NCBI GenBank assembly: GCA_002471665.1
Contig: DKQK01000041.1
Location: forward strand, 1 to 58,618
DNA from: Gammaproteobacteria bacterium UBA7310
Lineage (GTDB): Bacteria; Pseudomonadota; Gammaproteobacteria; Pseudomonadales; Ketobacteraceae
Length of the DNA stretch: 58,618 bases
Reading direction: 5' to 3'
The notes beneath the pieces are model-generated. The model made no database searches. It was given only the letters and a program-made list of their open reading frames with translations, and was not told the DNA's origin. A program made the translations under genes and the position numbers. Of this stretch, positions 17,322 through 24,787 are shown in pieces; the stretch's first letter is position 1, and each line of letters starts with the position of its first letter.

Positions 17322-18831
17322 TGTTTTCCGCTCCTGCGATGTTGCCCTGCCATTCTCCGTGCTGGTTGGTGAACGTCAGCCGAATCTGATCAATGGGCAG
17401 TGCCGGCGCGATCATGATTTCGTAAATCATGACCGCCTCCTGGGTTTGAATCTCCTTAATCTGAAAAGCCTGCTCAGCGGTGGCGCCACGTAGTGCGCCC
17501 CGTTGCTGCAGCTGACGCAGAAAACGTTCCAGTAACAAGCGTGGCCGGGGGTCGCGATAATCCAGATTAAAAATCAGCTGTTCACCCAGGGCGGTCAACT
17601 GGCGGCGTAAATAGCCCAGCAGGCGCATCACCTCGGCGGAACGATGGCCATCAAAGCGTTCAGGGTTGTTGGCGTTGAGGTAATCCTGAGGATGCAATGC
17701 CGGCACCAGCAGACGCTCATCATCCAGTTCCACCTGACCCTGGCGCTGGCGCAGCACACAGACACCCGGGTCGTTGCGCAGGGTGACGGTGTCCATGATG
17801 GACAGAGGCGGATAGGGTAAGCCCTGGCTTTGCAGCCCCTGCCCGGCAATGGAACGCCAGGGGCCTTGCGCCTGCGCCAGAGCGGATTGCCTGCCGGCGA
17901 TAATTCCCACCGGGCTTAACAGTTCGAACTGGGGCCCGCGTAAATAGGGAAACAGGCATTGCAGCTGACGCAGCCGGTGGCCACTGTCGCCATCGCGAAT
18001 CTGTTGCAGCCACTGCACGGCCATGGGATCCAGAACCGGGCTGTCCAGTGCGCCGTTGTATGCCAGGGGCAGGGTCATCAAACACTGTACGTCCGGGCGC
18101 TGTGTTGCCAGCCAGGGCAGAATGCCCTGCAGTATCTGATTCAATGGTGTCGGCGCCGGCATGGCGCTGAGTTCCATTTCTGAATCATTGCGTCGTTCCC
18201 GGTGATCATCATCCAGATTGGTACTGCAGGGCACAAATTGGGGATCGGGATTATCCAGGCGCAGCCGCGGGATATCCGGTAATTGCGCCGGAATCTGCAG
18301 CCGTTCCAGATCGGGAAACGCCACTTCCCCCAGATTGCGCAGCACCAGCGCGCAGGCCAGACCCCGCAGGGTGCTGACATCATGCAGACGGGTGTCGGCG
18401 GCGGGCAGAAAACCGCGTTGACCTTCAGCCTGGGGAATGGAAATCACCCATAGCTTGGTACCGCCGTTGGCAAAAAAATCATCCACGCAGCGCGGCAGCC
18501 AGGCACTGCGCCCGGCCAGAACGCTGACGTACTCGGTGGCGTTACTGGCGGCATCGGGAAACAGATCGTGAAACTCGGCACTGGATCGCAAAGGCACCGG
18601 AATGTGATGCAGGGATTGCAGGCGCGGCTCGGCACTGCCGGCCTGCAGTTGATCCAGCGCCGCGCCAAAACCGGCTGCCCGCATATCCGCCACGGCGCCG
18701 GGCAGTGCCAACAGGCGTTGGGTTCGTACCCGCCCCGGGCAATGGCCGAGCATGGCCACTTCCAGCACCGCCTTACGGTTCTGCTGCGGCCGGGGGCTCA
18801 GCGTGATTCGGGAGGCCAGCATTTCCTGCAT
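17314..18831 (-). CDS. second, divergent tail sheath protein
   Basis: A protein of 505 residues. The C-terminal 110 residues (from LLGYLRRQLTALGEQLIFNL onward) align with the C-terminal domain of the main sheath protein at 19331-21490: long helix, short LLERFLRQL-type helix, then a final beta segment ending with ALPIDQIRLTF. The N-terminal part (about 75-150) has YVSVLAGRSAWLPRCVDDFF and NGGTKLWVISIP, similar to the sheath subdomain that carries the NGG motif. It is shorter and much more diverged than the main sheath, and it lies between the two tube genes, as expected for AFP-type sheath paralogues (Afp2/3/4). A role as a special sheath ring next to the baseplate or cap is inference. Confidence 0.82.
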   Translation of the reverse strand: MQEMLASRITLSPRPQQNRKAVLEVAMLGHCPGRVRTQRLLALPGAVADMRAAGFGAALDQLQAGSAEPRLQSLHHIPVPLRSSAEFHDLFPDAASNATEYVSVLAGRSAWLPRCVDDFFANGGTKLWVISIPQAEGQRGFLPAADTRLHDVSTLRGLACALVLRNLGEVAFPDLERLQIPAQLPDIPRLRLDNPDPQFVPCSTNLDDDHRERRNDSEMELSAMPAPTPLNQILQGILPWLATQRPDVQCLMTLPLAYNGALDSPVLDPMAVQWLQQIRDGDSGHRLRQLQCLFPYLRGPQFELLSPVGIIAGRQSALAQAQGPWRSIAGQGLQSQGLPYPPLSIMDTVTLRNDPGVCVLRQRQGQVELDDERLLVPALHPQDYLNANNPERFDGHRSAEVMRLLGYLRRQLTALGEQLIFNLDYRDPRPRLLLERFLRQLQQRGALRGATAEQAFQIKEIQTQEAVMIYEIMIAPALPIDQIRLTFTNQHGEWQGNIAGAENNV

Positions 18832-18841
18832 GGGTCAGCGC

Positions 18842-19303
18842 CTATTCCTGCTCGATCTGTTCAACGGCCAGCACCAGTTCCTCAATGGCGACGTCGCTGC
18901 CGCCCTTGGCGGTCAGTGTGGGCCCGGTCCATTTGATGGGCATGGCGTTGACGAGCTTCCAGGTGACCACCGCACTGGAACTGGTGGGATCTTCATTTTT
19001 CAGCTTGATGGTGACATTGCGTTTGGCGGTCACATCGCCGGATCGTACTTGATCCAGCCAGCTGTAAATGTTGTCGGCGCCAATAACACCGCGTTTCAAA
19101 GTGACATCGCCGGATTTATGGATGGCCGGGATTTTGGTCACATAGTTCACCGGTGCATTCCCATTGCGGTATTCCGCCACGGTGACTTCGGCATTCAAGC
19201 CGGAGACCTCAGAAAATCCGCCGGCAATCTCACCTTCGGTACCGTCATCCAGATTCACCAGATAATTGAAAACGCTGTAGGGGGTTTCGCGAAACTGTGC
19301 CAT
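18842..19303 (-). CDS. tail tube protein 1 (gp19/Pvc1-like)
   Basis: A protein of 153 residues, the likely main tube subunit. Diagnostic parts are YSVFNYLVNLDD, GGFSEVSGLNAEVTVAEYR, then HKSGDVTLKRGVIG and the C-terminal VAIEELVLAVEQIEQE. This matches the gp19-like family to which Afp1/Pvc1 and phage tube proteins belong. The tube is a stack of hexamers inside the sheath. AAAAGGA lies before the ATG at 19303. The gene lies 27 bases after the main sheath gene, the usual pairing of sheath and tube. Confidence 0.93.
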   Translation of the reverse strand: MAQFRETPYSVFNYLVNLDDGTEGEIAGGFSEVSGLNAEVTVAEYRNGNAPVNYVTKIPAIHKSGDVTLKRGVIGADNIYSWLDQVRSGDVTAKRNVTIKLKNEDPTSSSAVVTWKLVNAMPIKWTGPTLTAKGGSDVAIEELVLAVEQIEQE

Positions 19304-19330
19304 GGTGTGTCGTCCTTTTCAGTCCTGTAA

Positions 19331-21490
19331 TTAGCTGTCTGCGGTTTTCTGGCCAATGCGGAAGATCACAAACTCCGCCGGCTTCAGTGCGGCTACGCCG
19401 ATTTCACACACCAGGCGACCGTTGTCCAGATCGTTCTGGGTCATGGTGCTGCGATCACAACGGACAAAATAGGCGGTTTTTGCACTGCCCAGCAGGCGGC
19501 CATTCACCCATTCGTTGTAGAGAAAATTTTCCACTGTGATGCGCACGTTGTCCCACAGACGTTCACCGTTGGGTTCGAACACCACCCATTGGGTGGATTT
19601 TTCGATGGAGCGTTCCAGGTAGAGAAAGTAGCGGCGCACATTGACGTATTTCCATTCCGGATCGGAGCCGTCCAGGGTACGTCCGCCCCATACCCGGTGG
19701 CCACGGCCGGGGAAAGAACGCAGGCAGTTCACACCGTCCGGGTTGAGCAGTTCCTGTTGAAAGCGATTGATGTCCTGGGCAAAGCCGAGGGCACCGATGA
19801 CCGGTTCGTTGGCCGGTGCCTTGTGCACACCCCGCAATACGTCGGTGTTGGCGTACACGCCGGCGATGAAGCCTGACGGCGGCAGATTGACGGTGGGAAC
19901 AATACCACGGGGGTCGGCGGCCACCACCCAGGGGTAATACAGGGCCAGGCGGGAATCGTCGAAGTTGGAGCGGAACTCGCGCACTTCGGAGATGGTCATG
20001 GCTTCGCGGCTGTCGACGATGCCCACGCGATAACGCATCTTGCGGCAGTGCTTTTGCATTTCGGCAATGATGCCCTGGTGGTTGATGGCATCGGTGGCGG
20101 CCGCCGCCGGTACCATGACGATGGCAATGTCTTCGATGTCTTCCAGGGCGGCAAAGCCGGTGCTGCCGTTCACTTCATCGGTGACCCCCCCGTATTGCAA
20201 CGCCACCAGAGTATCGCCATCGCTGCCGCCACCCATTGTAATCAGATAACGGGCTTCATCCACCGAGGCCGGCCCGGGATTCATGGCTGCAGGATCGAAC
20301 ATCTCAAACAATGCCGCCATCACATCGTCGCCGCTGATGCTGTCGGCCAGGGTACACTGTACCGGGCTGGTGAGTTTGTCGTAGCGTTTGGCGGGATCGG
20401 CGGCCAGCACGGCAGACAGGCTGTTGTCGGCCAGTGGCGCGGTGGAAATATTGCCGTAGGTGTAAATCACCGGGTCGTTGGCCCCGCCATTGCGCACGCT
20501 GATATCAAAGGTGCGTTGCACCATCATCCGGCGCACCGTATCCGGTGCCGCTGCCAATGCTGCCAGGTTGAGACTGATGGGGGTGGCGACACCGTCATTC
20601 AGACCGCTGCCGTCCACCGTAAACACGGTACCGGCGCCATTGAGGCTGCCGCGCAGGGTGAGCAGGGTGCCCCAGTGGGTACCGGTGAAGAAGGTGGACA
20701 GGTCGGTTTCTTCATTGAAACTCAACACCGCTGCGGTGCCGTCGGCGAGGGCGCCACTGGTGGGACGCTTGGCCACAACGCGGGTAAAGGTAACGGTGTT
20801 GTCGGCATCATTCACCAGGTTGGCCGCCACCAGGTGATCATCACCGGAGGCCAGGTCCGCGGCGGTCAGTGGAGCTGCATCATCGGCGGTGATTTCGCAC
20901 AGGCCGTCCACGATACGGTAACTTGCGCCCACCCGTTCCACCAGGCCTCGAATGGCCATGGGGAAATGGCTGCCCGGAAGAGCGCCGTTGGCAATGGCTT
21001 CCGCGGGTAAACCTGTGGCATCCAGAAACACAATCTCATTTTCTGCCGGCGTACTGGTGACCGTTGACTGGATCAGGTTTTCGCTGTCGCGCCATTCCAC
21101 TTCCAGTGTGAAATCACCCATGACTCCGGGGAAACGACTTTGAAAAATGACGTTGCCGCCGGCGTCGGAAGCTTCGGAGAGGCCGTCTTCGGCCCCACCA
21201 AAATTGGCAATACGGGACACAAACAGCTGTTTGCCGCCGCCATCAAAAAACGCTTTGGCGGCCATTGCCGTGTGATTAAGCACCGTATCGGGGCCCAGGG
21301 TGAGATCGCCCACATCGCCGTACAGACGCGTGAATTCAGCGAAGCTGGTGACCACCTCGGGCTTACCGCGCACGGGTCCAAAGCGGGTTGGCCCCACAAT
21401 GCCCGCGACGCTGGTGCCGACGCCCTCGATGGATTTGGAACGAAAACTGACTTCCTCTACATACACACCCGGCGCTAGATATTCAGGCAT
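19331..21490 (-). CDS. main tail sheath protein (Pvc3-like)
   Basis: A protein of 719 residues. It begins MPEYLAPGVYVEEV, the hallmark of contractile sheath N-termini. Residues 25-110 contain GIVGPTRFGPVRGKPEVVTS and FFDGGGKQLFVSRIA. The C-terminal domain has GHRVWGGRTLDGSDPEWKYV, RRYFLYLERSIEKSTQWVVF and NFLYNEWVNGRLLGS, as in phage and eCIS sheaths. The ATG at 21490 is chosen because AAAGGAG lies six bases upstream; the ATG at 21496 would be directly next to that site. At 719 residues the protein is longer than phage sheaths of about 400-500, because of a large beta-rich insertion in the middle (about 110-400). Such insertions are on the outer surface of the particle. Confidence 0.95.
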   Translation of the reverse strand: MPEYLAPGVYVEEVSFRSKSIEGVGTSVAGIVGPTRFGPVRGKPEVVTSFAEFTRLYGDVGDLTLGPDTVLNHTAMAAKAFFDGGGKQLFVSRIANFGGAEDGLSEASDAGGNVIFQSRFPGVMGDFTLEVEWRDSENLIQSTVTSTPAENEIVFLDATGLPAEAIANGALPGSHFPMAIRGLVERVGASYRIVDGLCEITADDAAPLTAADLASGDDHLVAANLVNDADNTVTFTRVVAKRPTSGALADGTAAVLSFNEETDLSTFFTGTHWGTLLTLRGSLNGAGTVFTVDGSGLNDGVATPISLNLAALAAAPDTVRRMMVQRTFDISVRNGGANDPVIYTYGNISTAPLADNSLSAVLAADPAKRYDKLTSPVQCTLADSISGDDVMAALFEMFDPAAMNPGPASVDEARYLITMGGGSDGDTLVALQYGGVTDEVNGSTGFAALEDIEDIAIVMVPAAAATDAINHQGIIAEMQKHCRKMRYRVGIVDSREAMTISEVREFRSNFDDSRLALYYPWVVAADPRGIVPTVNLPPSGFIAGVYANTDVLRGVHKAPANEPVIGALGFAQDINRFQQELLNPDGVNCLRSFPGRGHRVWGGRTLDGSDPEWKYVNVRRYFLYLERSIEKSTQWVVFEPNGERLWDNVRITVENFLYNEWVNGRLLGSAKTAYFVRCDRSTMTQNDLDNGRLVCEIGVAALKPAEFVIFRIGQKTADS

Positions 21491-21512
21491 GATCATCTCC
21501 TTTCAGGTACGG

Positions 21513-22316
21513 TCAACTGGGTTGCACAGCTAAGTGATCCTTGTTCGCGGATCGGATTAATTGAATTTCACCGGGTACTACGGAGAATCCGATGGGGTTG
21601 GCAAACGAGCCGGCGCTGGAGGTGCTCTCCAGATTCATGGCCACCAGATCGTCCGTGTTCAGTGGTGTATCGGCACGGGCACTGAGCAGTGCCGTGACGC
21701 TCAGCTCCAGAGCATATTGGTCGACCCCCTGGGGCAATGGCGGCAGGCGATGCAGCGGCAACAGCACATCGCCGCGATGATCCGCCTGGGCGCGATAGGT
21801 TTGCGTGCCCACAGCGGGAATGGTGACCACCGCCGTGAGTAAGGCCCAGGGCACCACGTTGCCGTCGTTGGCGTCGGCGGTGGCAAAACGCAAGGTGGCG
21901 ATCAGGCCACCGGCTTTGCCGAAGCGGGTACCTTGAGGCGAGGGGTACAGCACCAGTGCCTGGCCGGCAATGGGTACGCTGCCGGCGCCCACCGTGACGG
22001 AAAATGTGCGTGGATTGTACAGGCCCCGTTGATCCTGCACGGTGCCCGCCAGGGTAAAACTGCCGGCATCCACAAACGTTTTGTCGGTTTCGGTGGCCTC
22101 GCCATTGACGATGTCGGCAACGGGCCGACGCCAGAGCGCGGTTTTACCCGGCGCCTGTCGTATCTGCACATCGCGGGGTTTATCGCTTAGGTTGAATTGC
22201 ACTTCATGGGGCAGACGCTGCATCTCAGTACTGGTTTCTGCGGTGGTGCCGTCCAGCCAATAAAGCACATCACTGGCGTGCAGAACATTGGTTTCCAGAA
22301 CCTTAATGGCCGCCAT
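21513..22316 (-). CDS. eCIS-associated beta-rich protein of unknown function
   Basis: A protein of 267 residues with no recognised catalytic motif. The middle part (about 80-200, GSFTLAGTVQDQRGLYNPRT, then QALVLYPSPQGTRFGKAGGL) resembles the immunoglobulin-like beta sandwiches annotated as carboxypeptidase-regulatory-like domains. The ATG at 22316 has AGGAG upstream. It sits between the DUF4255 cap gene and the main sheath gene, a position where eCIS loci often carry such a protein. Without a search I cannot say more than that it probably decorates or stabilises the particle; this is inference. Confidence 0.78.
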   Translation of the reverse strand: MAAIKVLETNVLHASDVLYWLDGTTAETSTEMQRLPHEVQFNLSDKPRDVQIRQAPGKTALWRRPVADIVNGEATETDKTFVDAGSFTLAGTVQDQRGLYNPRTFSVTVGAGSVPIAGQALVLYPSPQGTRFGKAGGLIATLRFATADANDGNVVPWALLTAVVTIPAVGTQTYRAQADHRGDVLLPLHRLPPLPQGVDQYALELSVTALLSARADTPLNTDDLVAMNLESTSSAGSFANPIGFSVVPGEIQLIRSANKDHLAVQPS

Positions 22317-22374
22317 TACCCATTCTCCTGTGGTCTGTATTCCCGGGTTCCATCATTTCTGTGTGTCATCTGCG

Positions 22375-22965
22375 TTACTCCAGGCGGCCATGGGGAAACA
22401 CCCGGCTGGTGACATCCGGGCCTTCACTGCGTTGCGGGTTCAGCCGCAGGCGCACGGTCTTGGCGGTGTAGGCCATGGTGCTGGTGTAGGGCGATTCAAA
22501 CACATCCCAGATGCGCATCAGATCTTCGGTGGTGATGTCCACCGGTGTGATGTTCAGGACCTCCGCCTGACCCCACTCATCATCGATGTCCTGCACGTTG
22601 GAAATATCCAATTGACTGTGATTGGCCAGCTCCACCATGGCCCAACTCATGAGATCGGCTTCGATGGTGGCACTGTTGGCATTGGCGATCAGCAGGAAGT
22701 GAAGATTAACGGGCAGCTCAGGGCGCGGGCCGGAATTATCCGTGCCCTGGGGTTTAAAAAAACGGGAACGGCCGTGGTCGTCGATGGTGATGCGATGCAG
22801 GTAAATACCCAGCAGATTGCCGGTGAGTCGATTGGCGATGTCATTGCTGCCCAGTAATCTGACGCTGGCATTGGTAGGCCCATCACTGAGATCTTCTGGC
22901 AGGCGGGCCTGGAAAAATGTTTCCAATGCCGTCAAGGCGCCTTGTACACCCTTGTACGAAGCCAT
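22375..22965 (-). CDS. DUF4255 (Pvc16-like) tube terminator/cap protein
   Basis: A protein of 196 residues in the DUF4255 family, N-terminal domain of Afp16/Pvc16. Supporting features are the opening helix with ALTALETFFQARLP, the block NLLGIYLHRITIDDHGRSRF and the block LPVNLHFLLIANANSATIEA. In AFP the equivalent protein ends the tube and sheath at a defined length. It is the first gene of the leftward transcript, with AGGAG before the ATG at 22965. It is followed after 58 bases by the next eCIS gene. Confidence 0.9.
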   Translation of the reverse strand: MASYKGVQGALTALETFFQARLPEDLSDGPTNASVRLLGSNDIANRLTGNLLGIYLHRITIDDHGRSRFFKPQGTDNSGPRPELPVNLHFLLIANANSATIEADLMSWAMVELANHSQLDISNVQDIDDEWGQAEVLNITPVDITTEDLMRIWDVFESPYTSTMAYTAKTVRLRLNPQRSEGPDVTSRVFPHGRLE

Positions 22966-23489
22966 TCATTCTCCTATGAGGCCTGCTTTCCTGTTGGGCC
23001 AGCTTTGTGGTGTTGGTGTTTTTATTCTTATTAATTGCCGTTTTTATTTCTGTGCAATTCACTACAAAAGCGTTGCGAATTAATCAAAGTGAAGATTGGT
23101 TTTGAATTCGCATGAAAACTCGTTGGAGTACACTGGCGCTGTCACTGTATTGAATGATAATTGCGCACTTTCTATGCAATACATTTTTTTCAACGCATTC
23201 TTATTCAGTGTAAGACCTGCCCGGCCATGCAATTTGTTTAATGCCGTTTTGACAGACGCAGGGTCAGGCTAAAGCAAAACCCGGTGATCCTGCAAGGGGA
23301 TAATCAGAACAAAACCGGGAAATTATTTTTAACGGCGTGCTTTATTGTTGCAGATCAAATCAGGTGATTGATGTCGGCACTTTTTTTTCGGCTGCTGACA
23401 AACCCTGTCAGCAGGGAACCGTTACCATGAGCGCTGCTGATCGATCATGGAATAAACAACAACACACAATCCCCAACGGAGATCAAACT
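22966..23489. other. gene-free divergent intergenic region
   Basis: These 524 bases separate the leftward eCIS operon from the rightward GST-like gene. They are AT-rich compared with both neighbours and hold no convincing reading frame. A weak promoter-like pair for the eCIS strand is listed separately. An imperfect inverted pair CCCGGT/ACCGGG flanks about 31 bases in 23279-23320 (approximate) and is followed by AAATTATTTTT, but the loop is too long to call it a terminator. I see no tRNA, repeat array or attachment site here. Confidence 0.7.
23028..23057 (-). promoter_or_regulatory. weak candidate promoter for the eCIS operon
   Basis: On the minus strand TTGCAC (23057-23052) is followed after 18 bases by TAATAA (23033-23028). 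The pair lies about 60 bases before the first eCIS gene. Both boxes deviate from the sigma-70 consensus and the region is AT-rich, so chance matches are expected. Confidence 0.2.
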
Positions 23490-24095
23490 ATGTACACGCT
23501 TTACCATGCCCCTTATTCCCAACACAGTCGGCGTATTATCTCATTGCTGGAGCAGGCGGGCTTAGACTATAAAACAATCAGTGTGAACATGGAAAACGGT
23601 GACTATTTATCCGACTGGTATCGGGCCATCAATCCCAATCATCAGGTTCCCACGTTTATTGATGACGAACTGATCATTTATGAATCCAACGCGGTACTGC
23701 GTTATTTGTGTTTAAAGCATGATTTGCAGGCATGGTATCCCCACGAGCTTAAAACACGGGCAACAACAGAGCAGTGGCTCGATTGGAACCAGTGCCTGCT
23801 GGCGCCCTGTGTGGAGAATATCGTTTTGCACGGCGTCTTTCTCGGTGCGCAAGGGGATCCTGCGCGAGTGGATCTGGGGCACACACAATGGCAGGAACGG
23901 GAGGCTATCCTGGACAGCGCACTGGCCATCACGCCCTATTTGTGCGGTGACCAGCCAACCATTGCCGACCTTTCGGTGGCATCCAATATCTTTCAACTGG
24001 GCATTGCCGATGTAGAGCCTGCCGGATCATCGTTGCAACGGTGGTATGATGCGATGGCTTCCCTGCAAGGATTCCAAAAATCGTTACCGAAATGA
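23490..24095 (+). CDS. glutathione S-transferase-like protein
   Basis: A cytoplasmic protein of 201 residues with the two-domain GST layout. The N-terminal thioredoxin-like half has MYTLYHAPYSQHSRRI, where Ser10 or Ser13 sits at the catalytic position, then NPNHQVPTFIDD (cis-Pro of the glutathione site) and YESNAVLRYLC (the ESxA motif). The helical C-terminal half contains PTIADLSVASN, the N-capping region of the family. The ATG at 23490 is chosen because GGAG lies eight bases upstream and because the family begins at this residue; the reading frame itself is open further upstream. The substrate is unknown. The regulator gene follows after 12 bases, so they probably form one transcript. Confidence 0.9.
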   Translation: MYTLYHAPYSQHSRRIISLLEQAGLDYKTISVNMENGDYLSDWYRAINPNHQVPTFIDDELIIYESNAVLRYLCLKHDLQAWYPHELKTRATTEQWLDWNQCLLAPCVENIVLHGVFLGAQGDPARVDLGHTQWQEREAILDSALAITPYLCGDQPTIADLSVASNIFQLGIADVEPAGSSLQRWYDAMASLQGFQKSLPK

Positions 24096-24107
24096 TACAG
24101 CGTCATC

Positions 24108-24782
24108 ATGGCAACCACTGAACGGCTCTTTCGTATTGTGCAGATTCTGCGCCGCGCCCGTACACCGGTGCGGGCTGCGCAGTTGGCACAGGAACTGGAG
24201 GTGTCGGTGCGTACCGTATACCGTTATGTTGCGGAGTTGCAGGCACAACAGGTACCCATACAGGGTGAGGCGGGGGTGGGTTATATCCTGGCGGCAGGCT
24301 ATGAGCTGCCACCGCTGATGTTGACTGAAGATGAGCTGGAGGCAGCGCTGCTGGGCGCGCAATGGGTGGCACAGCGGGGGGATCCGGCGCTGGCCAACGG
24401 TGCGCGTGATTTGATGACGAAACTGCAAGCCGTATTACCGTCTCACATGCAGGCTAATCTGCGCTTGCATCGGGTGGAGGCGGTGGATCAAGGCAATACG
24501 GCACTGGATCGTGTGGATGCGGCGCTGATCCGCCGGGCCATTCGCGGGCATCGGAAAATTCAGATTCGCTATCGCGATGAGCATGGGGTTTGCAGTGAGC
24601 GAACCCTGTGGCCGGTCATGATCGCCTATTTTGATGCGGTGCGCCTGGTGGTGGCCTGGTGTGAACTGCGTAACGACTTCCGCCACTTTCGCACCGATCG
24701 TATTCTGGCGCTGCAATGCCTGGATGAGATCATTCCCTGCAGCGATGAAGATTTGCTACAGCGTTGGCGGGCCCGCCGCTGA
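24108..24782 (+). CDS. YafY-type transcriptional regulator (HTH + WYL domain)
   Basis: A protein of 224 residues. Residues 1-60 form a DeoR-like winged helix (TTERLFRIVQILRRARTPVR, then VSVRTVYRYVAELQAQQVPI). Residues about 140-205 form a WYL domain (RKIQIRYRDEHGVCSERTLW, then FDAVRLVVAWCELRNDFRHF). Such proteins are local regulators that bind a small ligand or nucleic acid through the WYL domain. In many genomes this type of regulator controls an adjacent glyoxalase- or GST-type gene, in line with its position 12 bases after the GST-like gene. It ends 5 bases before the convergent receptor gene. A wider role in controlling the flanking eCIS or T6SS has no support in the sequence. Confidence 0.9.
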   Translation: MATTERLFRIVQILRRARTPVRAAQLAQELEVSVRTVYRYVAELQAQQVPIQGEAGVGYILAAGYELPPLMLTEDELEAALLGAQWVAQRGDPALANGARDLMTKLQAVLPSHMQANLRLHRVEAVDQGNTALDRVDAALIRRAIRGHRKIQIRYRDEHGVCSERTLWPVMIAYFDAVRLVVAWCELRNDFRHFRTDRILALQCLDEIIPCSDEDLLQRWRARR

Positions 24783-24787
24783 TGGTG

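Noticed and set aside
20048..21010. Plus-strand frame of 320 codons opposite the main sheath gene
   Set aside because: Antisense shadow of the sheath gene; composition is His/Gly/Gln-rich and unlike a real protein.
23279..23330. CCCGGT ... ACCGGG pair followed by AAATTATTTTT as a terminator
   Set aside because: The arms are only six bases and about 30 bases apart, and no gene on the plus strand ends just before it.
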